This document shows, in pieces, positions 18,788 through 27,567 of a stretch of 64,000 nucleotides of DNA (its first letter is position 1; the number at the start of each line of letters is the position of its first letter). The notes beneath the pieces were generated by a model that made no database searches, was not told the origin of the DNA, and was given only the letters and a program-made list of their open reading frames with translations. Position numbers and translations under genes: made by a program. Source of the DNA: Rhizobacter sp. Root404 (GTDB lineage Bacteria; Pseudomonadota; Gammaproteobacteria; Burkholderiales; Burkholderiaceae_C); contig NZ_LMDS01000004.1 of NCBI RefSeq assembly GCF_001425865.1, positions 313,515-377,514 of the forward strand. The letters are read 5' to 3'.

Positions 18788-18969
18788 CCGCCGGCTCAAC
18801 TTCCGCTGACGACCTGGTCGCACCGCGCAAGCACGCGCGAGTGCTGTCGCCACTTTTCGCGGCTGCTCGGTGGCCAGTCATCCCAAGAGCGCTCGCGTTC
18901 GTGCCGGCCTTCTCTGCAGCGACGCATCTCAATGACCCGCGAGCCCTCCGAACGAAAGTCACAACATGA
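18784..18969 (+). CDS. Small hypothetical protein bridging two coupled genes
   Basis: A 61-residue frame that starts inside the previous stop (ATGA at 18784) and stops inside the next start (ATGA at 18966). No domain, signal peptide or membrane segment is recognised, and the C-terminal part is Arg/Ala-rich. The main argument for it is position: reading it would carry ribosomes from the glycosyltransferase straight into the epimerase, like the other 4-bp overlaps in this operon. It could instead be a decayed gene remnant or chance. Confidence 0.35.
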   Translation: MTAGSTSADDLVAPRKHARVLSPLFAAARWPVIPRALAFVPAFSAATHLNDPRALRTKVTT

Positions 18970-19955
18970 AGCCCATACCCGTACTTGTGACCGGCGGGGC
19001 CGGATATGTCGGCAGTCACGCTTGCAAGGCGCTGTCTCGCGCGGGCTATTTGCCCATCACCGTGGACAGCCTGGTGAGCGGCCATCGTTCGGCTGCCCAA
19101 TGGGGGCCTCTCATCGTGGGTGACATCGGCGAACCGGAGGTCTTGAAGGTCGCGTTCGAGCATCGACCCGTCGCCGTCCTTCACTTTGCTGCCTTCGCGT
19201 ACGTCGGTGAATCGGTGCACTCACCGGACAAGTACTACCGAAACAACGTGGCGAACACATTGAATCTGCTCGACGCGATGCGGCAGCAAGGTTGCAAGCA
19301 CATCGTGTTCTCGAGCACCTGTTCGACTTACGGAATTCCGGAGGCAGGCTTGATTTCCGAAGACCACCCCCAGCGCCCGATCAACCCGTACGGTCGCAGC
19401 AAGCTGATGGTGGAGCAGATTCTTCGGGACTACGGACATGCTTACGGCATCGACAGCGTGTCGCTGCGCTACTTCAACGCTGCGGGTGCCGATCCCGAAG
19501 GTGATCTGGGTGAGGATCACGATCCGGAAACACACCTGATTCCATCCGTCATCCAGTCCGCGCTCGGACAGCGCAGTCATGTTCAAGTCCTAGGGACCGA
19601 CTATCCGACGCCGGACGGCACTGCGGTACGCGATTACACGCACGTGACTGATCTGGCTGACGCGCACGTGTTGGCCCTCGGGCACCTCAGCTCGGGAAAG
19701 GGTACCGCGGCGCTCAACCTCGGCACTGGCCACGGCCACTCGGTGCTAGAGGTAATCGCCGCGGTCGAACGGGCCATGGGCGTGCTCGTTCCACGCGGAA
19801 ATGCCCCCCGGAGATCCGGGGATCCGCCAGTGCTGGTCGCCAATCCGGCGCTCGCGCGCGCCGTGCTCGGATGGGTTCCCAAGTACACGTCGCTGGCGGA
19901 CGTCGTAGGAACTGCCGTGATGTGGCACCGCTCGCGGCAAACCATCGCGGCCTAG
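18966..19955 (+). CDS. galE: UDP-glucose 4-epimerase
   Basis: A 329-residue SDR close to classical GalE, which interconverts UDP-glucose and UDP-galactose. It has TGGAGYVGSHA for NAD binding, FSSTCSTYG with the catalytic serine/threonine region, and YGRSKLMVEQ as YxxxK. Further GalE signatures are SLRYFNAAGADP, HLIPSV, and the strand DYPTPDGTAVRDYTHVTDLA. Length and motifs are normal. The ATG overlaps the stop of the small upstream frame. In this operon it would feed UDP-galactose or the epimer of another UDP-sugar to the glycosyltransferases. Confidence 0.93.
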   Translation: MKPIPVLVTGGAGYVGSHACKALSRAGYLPITVDSLVSGHRSAAQWGPLIVGDIGEPEVLKVAFEHRPVAVLHFAAFAYVGESVHSPDKYYRNNVANTLNLLDAMRQQGCKHIVFSSTCSTYGIPEAGLISEDHPQRPINPYGRSKLMVEQILRDYGHAYGIDSVSLRYFNAAGADPEGDLGEDHDPETHLIPSVIQSALGQRSHVQVLGTDYPTPDGTAVRDYTHVTDLADAHVLALGHLSSGKGTAALNLGTGHGHSVLEVIAAVERAMGVLVPRGNAPRRSGDPPVLVANPALARAVLGWVPKYTSLADVVGTAVMWHRSRQTIAA

Positions 19956-20036
19956 GCCGCGCACCGACGCGGTACCTTGCCTCGCGAAGGCGCAAGACGT
20001 GAAGTCATCGACAACGAGCGTGGAAGGAATCGAAAT

Positions 20037-20975
20037 ATGCGACGAGTTCTGGTAACGGGCGGGGCGGGCTTTCTCGGGTCGCACCTTTGCGACCGGCTGA
20101 TCGAGCGCGGTGATGACGTCCTCTGCGTCGACAACTTCTACACCGGCAGCAAGCGCAACGTCGCCCATCTGTTCGGCCATCCGCACTTCGAACTGATGCG
20201 GCACGACGTGACGTTTCCGTTGTATGTCGAAGTTGATCGAATATTCAATCTTGCCTGCCCTGCGTCGCCGATCCACTATCAAAGGGATCCCGTACAGACA
20301 ACCAAGACCAGCGTCCACGGCGCGATCAACATGCTCGGGCTCGCGAAGCGGATCCGGGCGCGCATTCTCCAAGCTTCGACCAGCGAGGTATACGGCGATC
20401 CCGAGGTGCACCCGCAGCCGGAAGATTATTCGGGGCGCGTCAATCCGATCGGAATTCGCAGCTGCTACGACGAAGGTAAGCGTTGCGCTGAAACCTTGTT
20501 CTTCGACTACCACCGCCAGCTCAGCCTGGAAATCAAGGTCGTTCGCATCTTCAACACCTACGGACCGCGGATGCATCCTAACGATGGGCGCGTCGTCAGC
20601 AACTTCATCGTCCAGGCACTGCGCGGACAGGACATTTCCATTTACGGCGACGGGTTGCAAACGCGCAGCTTCTGCTACGTCGACGATCTCATCGACGCGA
20701 TGCTGCGAATGATGGACACGCCGGGCGATTTCACCGGCCCGGTCAACATCGGGAATCCAGGCGAGTTCACGATGCTCGAGTTGGCGGAGATGGTCATCGG
20801 GCTGACAGACAGTCGCTCGAAGATCATCTTCCGGCCATTGCCGCCCGACGATCCCCGCCAACGAAAGCCCGACATCACTCTGGCAAAGGAAAAGCTCGAC
20901 TGGGAGCCGATGGTTTCATTGGTCGATGGACTGAAGCAGACGATCGACTACTTCCGGAAAGTAGTGGATCAATGA
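20037..20975 (+). CDS. UDP-glucuronate decarboxylase (UDP-xylose synthase type)
   Basis: A 312-residue SDR of the UXS type, which turns UDP-glucuronate into UDP-xylose. It has [11 protein letters not shown], the UXS hallmark [29 protein letters not shown] with the YxxxK pair, and [10 protein letters not shown]. The ATG at 20037 is chosen because GGAAGGAAT lies just upstream and the glycine-rich loop then sits at residue ~8. Its usual substrate supplier would be a UDP-glucose dehydrogenase; the dehydrogenase at 26247 in the same operon may play that part. An alternative, dTDP-glucose dehydratase, is less likely given the UXS motif. Confidence 0.9.
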   Translation: MRRVLVTGGAGFLGSHLCDRLIERGDDVLCVDNFYTGSKRNVAHLFGHPHFELMRHDVTFPLYVEVDRIFNLACPASPIHYQRDPVQTTKTSVHGAINMLGLAKRIRARILQASTSEVYGDPEVHPQPEDYSGRVNPIGIRSCYDEGKRCAETLFFDYHRQLSLEIKVVRIFNTYGPRMHPNDGRVVSNFIVQALRGQDISIYGDGLQTRSFCYVDDLIDAMLRMMDTPGDFTGPVNIGNPGEFTMLELAEMVIGLTDSRSKIIFRPLPPDDPRQRKPDITLAKEKLDWEPMVSLVDGLKQTIDYFRKVVDQ

Positions 20976-21025
20976 GCGCGCTTCACAAAGCGAGGCGCCT
21001 CCCTACGTCTGACTAACCTTGAAAC

Positions 21026-22033
21026 GTGGTCACGATCTCCATCATCATCGTCAACTGGGAGTCGAAAGACCTCCTGCGCAAGTGCCTGCGTTCGCTGGAA
21101 CAGTACGAGCCCAGTCGCGACCACGAGATCATCGTCGTGGATTCGGGGTCGTTCGACGGTTGCGGCGACATGCTCTCGCACGAGTTCGGTTACGTGAGAT
21201 TCATCCAGAGTCAAGAGAACGTGGGCTTTGGAATGGCCAACAACATCGGTGTCCGTCACGCGCGCGGTTCGGTGCTGGTGCTGCTCAATCCCGATACCGA
21301 GCTCCTTCAGCCGACGATCGCGCCTCTTGTGGCATGCCTGAAGCAACTGCCGTTGGCCGGAATCCTTGGATGCAAGTTGCTGAATTCCGACCGATCGCTC
21401 CAGGTGACGTGCGTGCAGCCCTTTCCGACGATTTCAAATCAGGTGTTTGACTCGGCATCGATGCAGAGGCGGTTCCCGCGCATGCCATTGTGGACAAGCG
21501 CCATCACCTACGACAACGAATCCGGACCAGTCGCTGTCGAAGCCGTGATCGGCGCCTGCATGGTGATGAAAAAAGAATGCTTCGAATCGATTGGGGGATT
21601 CAGCGCCGACTACTTCATGTATGCGGAGGACATCGATCTCTGCTACGAGACAAGGCGGATCGGGCTCCTCACCTACTATGCACCGCACGTCCAGCTGATC
21701 CACCATGGTGGCGGTAGCACCAAGACCGCCAAGACCGGGCACAGTCGGTTCAGCAGCGTCCTGATGCGGCAGTCAGTCATGAGGATGATGCAAAGGCGCA
21801 GAGGACTGCTCTATGCGCTCGGCTATCGCATGGCAATGATTGTTGTTGCAGCGACTCGGCTCACTGTCCTGTTGGCTTGGCTTCCCGCTGCGGCGGCCCG
21901 GCATCGTCTTCCTGCGTGGCGTACTTCGGTAGCAAAGTGGGTCGCGATACTCAGGTGGGGACTGGGAATGGAGAACTGGGTTGGGCAACGCCAGCCCATC
22001 GCACGCCAGAGTTCTGCGGCGAGGTCAACATGA
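21026..22033 (+). CDS. Family 2 glycosyltransferase (rhamnosyltransferase-like)
   Basis: A 335-residue GT-A enzyme. The first 20 residues (VTISIIIVNWESKDLLRKC) are the classic GT2 start, followed by IIVVDSGSFDG, NVGFGMANNIG and the DxD-like LLNPDTEL. GGFSADYFMYAEDIDLCYE near the middle is the acceptor-side motif of WbbL-type rhamnosyltransferases. A hydrophobic stretch near residue 275 may touch the membrane. The start is GTG with no clear ribosome site. It overlaps the next glycosyltransferase by 4 bp (ATGA at 22030). Confidence 0.9.
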   Translation: MVTISIIIVNWESKDLLRKCLRSLEQYEPSRDHEIIVVDSGSFDGCGDMLSHEFGYVRFIQSQENVGFGMANNIGVRHARGSVLVLLNPDTELLQPTIAPLVACLKQLPLAGILGCKLLNSDRSLQVTCVQPFPTISNQVFDSASMQRRFPRMPLWTSAITYDNESGPVAVEAVIGACMVMKKECFESIGGFSADYFMYAEDIDLCYETRRIGLLTYYAPHVQLIHHGGGSTKTAKTGHSRFSSVLMRQSVMRMMQRRRGLLYALGYRMAMIVVAATRLTVLLAWLPAAAARHRLPAWRTSVAKWVAILRWGLGMENWVGQRQPIARQSSAARST

Positions 22034-22929
22034 CTGTCACACCAGCCACGCCATGCGTACCCTACATCGTCGTATCACCGACTCGAAATGAGCGTGATTA
22101 CCTGCCATTGACGATTGCTTCGATGTGCGCACAGTCGTGCAGACCAATGCAATGGTTGCTGGTGGACGATGGTTCCTCGGACGGAACCGCGGCGATCGTC
22201 GATGCCGCAGCTCGGGAGCATCCGTGGATTGTGGCCATCCATCGCCGTGACCGCGGCTTTCGACAAGCCGGGACGGGAGTCGTCGAAGCCTTCTATGCGG
22301 GCTACCAGGCCATCACCGCCCCGTGGAGGTACATCGTCAAACTGGATGGTGACCTCTCATTCGCACCGGACTACTTCGAACGATGCATCGAGAAGCTCGA
22401 GTCCGATCGCCAACTCGGCATCGTCGGTGGCACTTGCTCCGTATTCAAGGGTGAGGATCTGGTCACGGAGTTCCCCGGAGAGCCTCAATTCCACGTTCGC
22501 GGTCCGACGAAGATCTACCGACGTGAATGCTTCGAAGCCATCGGCGGTCTCGTCAAGGCGCCGGGATGGGACACGATCGACCAGATGAAGGCCAACATGC
22601 TCGGCTGGAAGACCGCGACCTTGGAGGACATACCGATCGTTCATCACCGTTCGACCGGTCACGCCTACGGCTCGTGGTCGAACTTCACGAAGAACGGCTT
22701 GGCCAATTACATATCCGGATACCACCCATTTTTTATGCTGCTGAAATGCATGAAGCGCGCGATTTCACGTCGCTTTCCAAAGGGGGTTCTGGAGAGCTGC
22801 GGGTTGTTCTATGGCTTTGCCCGAGGGTACCTGACGCGCGCTCCTCGCGTGGCCGACGCCGCCCTCATCCGATACGTACAAGACCAGCAGTGGCGCGCGC
22901 TCTCGTTTCGAAGCAGTCTCTGGCGTTGA
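22030..22929 (+). CDS. Family 2 glycosyltransferase
   Basis: A 299-residue GT-A enzyme. It has VVSPTRNERDYLPLTI at the N-terminus, LLVDDGSSDGT, and the metal-binding VKLDGDLSF. A central acceptor-side region contains IGGLVKAPGWDTIDQMKAN. It should add one residue of the EPS repeat unit on the cytoplasmic face. The start overlaps the previous stop by 4 bp, and a longer upstream in-frame start would overlap the previous gene by 150 bp without reason. Sugar specificity is unknown. Confidence 0.9.
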   Translation: MTVTPATPCVPYIVVSPTRNERDYLPLTIASMCAQSCRPMQWLLVDDGSSDGTAAIVDAAAREHPWIVAIHRRDRGFRQAGTGVVEAFYAGYQAITAPWRYIVKLDGDLSFAPDYFERCIEKLESDRQLGIVGGTCSVFKGEDLVTEFPGEPQFHVRGPTKIYRRECFEAIGGLVKAPGWDTIDQMKANMLGWKTATLEDIPIVHHRSTGHAYGSWSNFTKNGLANYISGYHPFFMLLKCMKRAISRRFPKGVLESCGLFYGFARGYLTRAPRVADAALIRYVQDQQWRALSFRSSLWR

Positions 22930-22953
22930 ATCAGGTTGGTACCGAGACCCTAG

Positions 22954-24303
22954 ATGAACGCACTCGGCTCAGTCATCTTTACAGTCATCGCCGCGCCCCT
23001 TCTGCTCGGGAACCGCCGTATCGCACTGCTCGCGATGATGGCATCCGTTCTGTATCTTCCACAGCAGCAAGCCATCGAGATCGTGAGCGTCAACATGACC
23101 GGCATCCGCTTGCTCGAGTTGGTGGCGCTGGTACGGATCGTGTCTCGTGGCGAACTTTCTGCGATCGCCTGGAACAAGCTCGACTCACTGTTCCTGTGCG
23201 TTTACGGCTATACGCTCTCAGTTTTCTTGCTGCGATCCGATTCCGGACAATTGGAGGTCATCGGCGGCGCGGTGGATGCAACGCTCTGCTATTTCACGTT
23301 CCGTGCGCTGTTGCGCGAGCAGGACGAAGTTGAATGGTTTCTGCGCGCGCTTGTCGTGATCATCGTTCCGTTTCTGATTCTGCTTTCGATCGAGTCGACC
23401 ACCGGGGTGAACCCGTTCTCAGCGCTGGGAACGTGGCACTCCTGGGTCGAGCTTCGCGGTGACCGCCCTCGAGTGATGGGGAGCTTTCGAAATCCTTCCC
23501 TGTTGGGGACGCTCGGCGCCGCCTTCATGCCGCTCTACATCGCCCAACTCGTTTCGGGCACCGCGAAGAAGTCGGCGGTGCTCGGGTTGCTGGCTTGCAC
23601 CTACGTTGTCTACGTGGCCAATTCCGGCGGCCCACTCGGTGCTGTAGCGGTGGGAATATTGGGCTGGCTCTGCTGGGTGATGAGGCAGCGCATGTACCTG
23701 CTGAGAGGGCTGCTTCTCACCACCGTCTGCTTGCTCGCTGTGGCGATGAACGCGCCCGTCTGGTCCTTGATCGAGCGAGTCAGCTCCCTGAGCGGGGGTA
23801 GTGGCTGGCATCGCGCGCACCTGCTGACGATGGCTTATCGAGACATCGATCTATGGTGGCAGGCGGGCATGCCCGTCTCGCAGACGCGCGACTGGTTCCC
23901 CTATGTGCTGGGGTTGACCGACACAGCCGACATCACCAACACATTCCTGGATTTCGGCCTCAAGGCAGGATTGCCCGCGGCGGTCCTGTTCATCTGCCTG
24001 TTGTCGTTGGCGTACAGCCGTTTGGGTCAAGCGATCAAGGCGTCCGAGAGCTTGACCAGTCAACGGCCTGCTCGCCTGATGCTCTGGGGTCTGGGCTGTA
24101 CGTTGACCGTCCACGTCGCGAACTGGTTCAGCATCACGTACTTCGATCAGATCGCGGTCGTCTGGTACTTCCAACTGGCGGCGATATCGACGCTGTCCCA
24201 TCGGCTACTGGCAGTCGACGCCTCGAGCACTGATGCGAGAAAAGTCCGGAACAGAATCGCCACTCAGTTGCCCGGCACGTCGCGTTACCCGGAGCTCCGA
24301 TGA
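22954..24303 (+). CDS. O-antigen polymerase/ligase-like membrane protein (Wzy candidate)
   Basis: A 449-residue inner-membrane protein with about ten to twelve hydrophobic helices. The periplasmic-loop motif RPRVMGSFRNPSLLGTL is the kind seen in the Wzy/WaaL family, with a second loop around HRAHLLTMAYRDIDL and WFPYVLGL. In a Wzx/Wzy-type locus with one flippase and no other polymerase it is the best candidate for the EPS polymerase. Sequence diversity in this family makes ligase versus polymerase impossible to tell by eye. It overlaps the next glycosyltransferase by 4 bp (ATGA at 24300). Confidence 0.85.
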   Translation: MNALGSVIFTVIAAPLLLGNRRIALLAMMASVLYLPQQQAIEIVSVNMTGIRLLELVALVRIVSRGELSAIAWNKLDSLFLCVYGYTLSVFLLRSDSGQLEVIGGAVDATLCYFTFRALLREQDEVEWFLRALVVIIVPFLILLSIESTTGVNPFSALGTWHSWVELRGDRPRVMGSFRNPSLLGTLGAAFMPLYIAQLVSGTAKKSAVLGLLACTYVVYVANSGGPLGAVAVGILGWLCWVMRQRMYLLRGLLLTTVCLLAVAMNAPVWSLIERVSSLSGGSGWHRAHLLTMAYRDIDLWWQAGMPVSQTRDWFPYVLGLTDTADITNTFLDFGLKAGLPAAVLFICLLSLAYSRLGQAIKASESLTSQRPARLMLWGLGCTLTVHVANWFSITYFDQIAVVWYFQLAAISTLSHRLLAVDASSTDARKVRNRIATQLPGTSRYPELR

Positions 24304-25307
24304 TTCAGTCCGGAGACTCGACCTTCATGATCGACAAGCCACTCGTCACCGTCGTCGTCTGCGTGTTCAACGCGGGGCACTATCTGCGCGAGGCTCTGCT
24401 GAGCGTCCTCAACCAAAGCTATGCCAATCTGGAAATCATCGTTGTCGACGACGGCAGCACCGACGACTGTTTCTCACATGTCGCAGATCTACATGATCCG
24501 CGTCTGGAGATCCTGCGACAGGAGAATCGCGGAAAGCCCGCCGCCCTGAACGCCGCCTTGCGTCGCATGACGGGTGCGTATTACGCCGTTCATGACGCCG
24601 ACGACATCAGTCACCCTGATCGAATTGCGCATCAGCTGGATTGCCTCGTTCGGAATCCGCTCGTTGCGGGAGTATTTTGCGGCTTCGATCTGATACTGCG
24701 CGATCGAAAGGTGGCACCAGTCTTCTCGGCAAAGGACGTGGACCGCTGCACTTGGGACATCGCCCGGATGCACATGCCCGGTCACGATCCCACGGCGATG
24801 TATCGCGCCAGTGCGGTGCGTGGCATCCAGTACGACGAGTCGTTACCGATCGTCGAGGGATACGACTATGTCCTGCGCGTGGGGGAGCAGTTCCCATTGA
24901 TGGTTCTCGGCGAATGCCTGTACTCCTACCGAGTGCACTGGAACACCGTGACCAAGCGCGATCCTTCCCATCGTTGCGAGATGCTGCGGCAGGCCGTGGC
25001 GAAGGTCCATGCAAGGCGGCACATTCCCCTCGATCCCGCCAATTTGCCACCGATGCCAGAGGCTCGTCGCGTGCGCAATCGGCTACGCGACAACGATCTG
25101 GTTTCGCATTTCATGGTGAGCGTTCTCGACTTGCGGCATACCGGGGAGTGGGTACGCGCGATCAAGGTGGCTTTCAGTTGCATTGCGCTGCATCCCGAAG
25201 ATCCCTACTACTACAAGCCGCTGGCCTATGCCCTCGGGCCCTTGGGTTTCATCGACACCTATCGCGCGAACAAGGAGCTCGCGCTGCGAGCCCAAGTCGG
25301 TGCCTAA
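24300..25307 (+). CDS. Family 2 glycosyltransferase
   Basis: A 335-residue GT-A enzyme. It has VTVVVCVFNAGHYLREALLS, IIVVDDGSTDD and AVHDADDISHPDRI, which is the DxD motif region. The middle holds MYRASAVRGIQYDESLPI and DYVLRVGEQFPL, an acceptor-side pattern common in GT2 enzymes of O-antigen loci. Start overlaps the polymerase stop as ATGA. Its sugar donor is not predictable. Confidence 0.9.
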   Translation: MIQSGDSTFMIDKPLVTVVVCVFNAGHYLREALLSVLNQSYANLEIIVVDDGSTDDCFSHVADLHDPRLEILRQENRGKPAALNAALRRMTGAYYAVHDADDISHPDRIAHQLDCLVRNPLVAGVFCGFDLILRDRKVAPVFSAKDVDRCTWDIARMHMPGHDPTAMYRASAVRGIQYDESLPIVEGYDYVLRVGEQFPLMVLGECLYSYRVHWNTVTKRDPSHRCEMLRQAVAKVHARRHIPLDPANLPPMPEARRVRNRLRDNDLVSHFMVSVLDLRHTGEWVRAIKVAFSCIALHPEDPYYYKPLAYALGPLGFIDTYRANKELALRAQVGA

Positions 25308-25328
25308 CCAGTCTTCTAGCGACGACCG

Positions 25329-26165
25329 ATGTCCATGAAACTCCCCAACCTCAGCTACATGGTCAAGATCGGACAGCTGCGCTACATCCAGTCCAGGTAC
25401 GAATCTGGCGGATGCAGGAGCCCGGACCACCTGTCTCACGAGCTGCTATCGCCGGGGCAGATCGTGGGAGCTCATGTGCGAGGGGTATTCCGACTCGACC
25501 ACCTAAGGCGCAATCCCTTCTACTATTACGTGCTCGCGCGCACGAAGTACTACGACGATGTCTTTTGCAAGGCCATCGAGCTGGGTTTCGACGCCATCGT
25601 GAACATCGGCTGCGGCAGCGACACGCGGGCACATCGCTTTGCCGCTGAACTTCGGCGCGCGGGCTGCAACGTGATCGAGTGCGATCAGGCCACTGCGATC
25701 GAAACGAAGCGGCAACTCGCTGGACGCAAGTGGCCGGCTGACCAGGTTGTCTACCAGGCCATCGATTTGAACGATTCGGCTTGGCCACAATTGGAGGCGG
25801 CACTCCGGCCGTGGCGAATGGTGCTGGTCATGATGGAAGGCGTCAGCCCCTACATCGACCAGAACTGCTTCGCGGCGTTTCTGGACTTTCTTGCGCGCAA
25901 CCTTCCTGCCATGAGTCGGATTGCGTACGACTTCAAGCTGCGCGGCAGCGCCGATGACTTCGGGCGGCAGGGCCGGACGATCCAGCCGTTCCGCCTGCCC
26001 GCAGACGAATCAGCGGTGACCGAGTTCCACCGTCGGCGAGGGCTGATTGTTGACCACTTCGCCCAAGGATCAGAGATGTCGCTGAACTACCTTCCCACGC
26101 TTGAAAGCGCCGCTTTCCCACTCTTCACGGCCGATGCGCTAGTCCAACTTCGCATCGCGAGATAG
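25329..26165 (+). CDS. SAM-dependent methyltransferase, leucine carboxyl methyltransferase (LCM) family
   Basis: A 278-residue class I methyltransferase with the LCM-family look: ARTKYYDDVFCKAIELG, then the SAM-binding NIGCGSDTRAHRF and an acidic strand NVIECDQATAIETKRQL, then MMEGVSPYID. LCM-type enzymes usually methylate carboxylates or hydroxyls of small molecules, so here it may cap or decorate a sugar, for example a uronic acid carboxyl group. That role is inferred from the operon, which also encodes a UDP-sugar dehydrogenase. A second possible ATG lies two codons downstream. Confidence 0.85.
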   Translation: MSMKLPNLSYMVKIGQLRYIQSRYESGGCRSPDHLSHELLSPGQIVGAHVRGVFRLDHLRRNPFYYYVLARTKYYDDVFCKAIELGFDAIVNIGCGSDTRAHRFAAELRRAGCNVIECDQATAIETKRQLAGRKWPADQVVYQAIDLNDSAWPQLEAALRPWRMVLVMMEGVSPYIDQNCFAAFLDFLARNLPAMSRIAYDFKLRGSADDFGRQGRTIQPFRLPADESAVTEFHRRRGLIVDHFAQGSEMSLNYLPTLESAAFPLFTADALVQLRIAR

Positions 26166-26246
26166 CGGTCAGGATAGGCTTCAACCGCGCCCGGCCGAAT
26201 CCGACCTCACATCGGATCGATACGAACTTGAAAGGGAGACCTTATC

Positions 26247-27548
26247 GTGAACATTGTCGTTGTGGGTGGCGGACGAATGGGTTTGCCACTGGCATGTGCG
26301 TTCGCGAAGAATGGTGCGTCTGTGACCGTCTGCGATATCGACTCGGCGCTCGTCGAAGAAATCAATCGCGGCGACTGCCCTTACGAGGAACCGGGACTCG
26401 CGGAGTTGCTGCAAATGTTGCATCGGCGCGGAGCCTTGCGGGCCTCGTGCGATACCACTGCCTCCGTGGCCTCCGCGCAGGCGATCGTCGTCATCGTTCC
26501 GGCACACCTGACGGCGGATCGTGAGATCGATCTCAGTATCCTTCACGCCGCGTCCGCAGCGGTCGGAAAGGGCCTGCAACGCGGCGCCATCGTGATTTAC
26601 GAAACGACGATCGCGGTCGGCGGAACTCGCCGGCACCTGATTCCGGTGCTCGAAAATGAGAGCGGCATGAAGGCAGGTAGCGACTTTCTGGTCGCGTACA
26701 GCCCCGAGCGCGTCAAGGCAAACCTCGTGTTTGCGCGGCTCGAGCAGACACCGAAAGTGGTCGGTGGGCTCGACGCAGCATCCTGCGCGCTGGTGACGCA
26801 CATGTATGCGACCTACCTGCGCGCACCCGTTCGGGATGTCGGCAGCCTCGAAGCGGCAGAAATGACGAAGTTGCTCGGCATGCTCTATCGAGACGTGAAT
26901 ATCGCTCTGGCAAACGAGCTGGCGGCGTTCTGCGAATTGGCCGGCGTGGACTTCGAGCGGGTACGAGGCGCGGCAAACGAAGACGGAGAGGCCAACCTGC
27001 TCGTCCCGGGGATCGGCGTCGGCGGCCACTGTACGCCCGTCTACCCGTACTTCCTCACTCGCGAGTCGCGGCGGCTCGGGATGATGCAGCGCCTGTCCGA
27101 GGCAGCGCGCGAAATCAACGATCTGCAGCCGTCACGTCAGCTGGATCGCATCGCAAGATTCTGGGGCTCATTGGGCGGCCGACGCGTGCATATTCTCGGT
27201 CTCGGTTTCCGGCCCGGCGTGAAGGTTGACACCTTCAGTCCGGCGTACGCCTTGCGGGACGATCTCCAGCAGCACGGCGCGATCGTGACGCTGGAGGATC
27301 CTTACTATTCCGAAGTCGAACTCAAGGCGCTTGGCTTTCAACCTGGCATTGCACGTGACGCCGCGCTCGTCGTCCTGAACACTGCGCACCCGGAGTTCGG
27401 TGAACCCGACTTCGACGCATGGCGACGTGGCGGAGTTGAAGTCGTCCTAGACGGCCGCAACTTGTGGGATCAACGCAAAGTCGAAGCGTTGGACTTGCTC
27501 TACTTCGGGATCGGGCGGTCCTGCCGCCTCGAGTTCGTGCGGCGCTGA
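26247..27548 (+). CDS. UDP-glucose/UDP-HexNAc 6-dehydrogenase family protein
   Basis: A 433-residue NAD-dependent enzyme that oxidises a UDP-sugar C6 alcohol to the acid in two steps. It has the Rossmann motif VVGGGRMGLPLA, the lysine-bearing helix EAAEMTKLLGMLYRDVN, and the catalytic cysteine in GVGGHCTPVYPY (~residue 261). The C-terminal domain includes HILGLGFRPGVKVDTFSPAY. Sequence features lean towards the WecC/WbpA (HexNAc) branch, but UDP-glucose dehydrogenase cannot be ruled out. AAAGGGAGA lies 6 nt before the GTG start. Its product could feed the UXS-like decarboxylase at 20037 if it is a UDP-glucuronate. Confidence 0.9.
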   Translation: MNIVVVGGGRMGLPLACAFAKNGASVTVCDIDSALVEEINRGDCPYEEPGLAELLQMLHRRGALRASCDTTASVASAQAIVVIVPAHLTADREIDLSILHAASAAVGKGLQRGAIVIYETTIAVGGTRRHLIPVLENESGMKAGSDFLVAYSPERVKANLVFARLEQTPKVVGGLDAASCALVTHMYATYLRAPVRDVGSLEAAEMTKLLGMLYRDVNIALANELAAFCELAGVDFERVRGAANEDGEANLLVPGIGVGGHCTPVYPYFLTRESRRLGMMQRLSEAAREINDLQPSRQLDRIARFWGSLGGRRVHILGLGFRPGVKVDTFSPAYALRDDLQQHGAIVTLEDPYYSEVELKALGFQPGIARDAALVVLNTAHPEFGEPDFDAWRRGGVEVVLDGRNLWDQRKVEALDLLYFGIGRSCRLEFVRR

Positions 27549-27567
27549 GTTAGGACGAGCCCGACCC

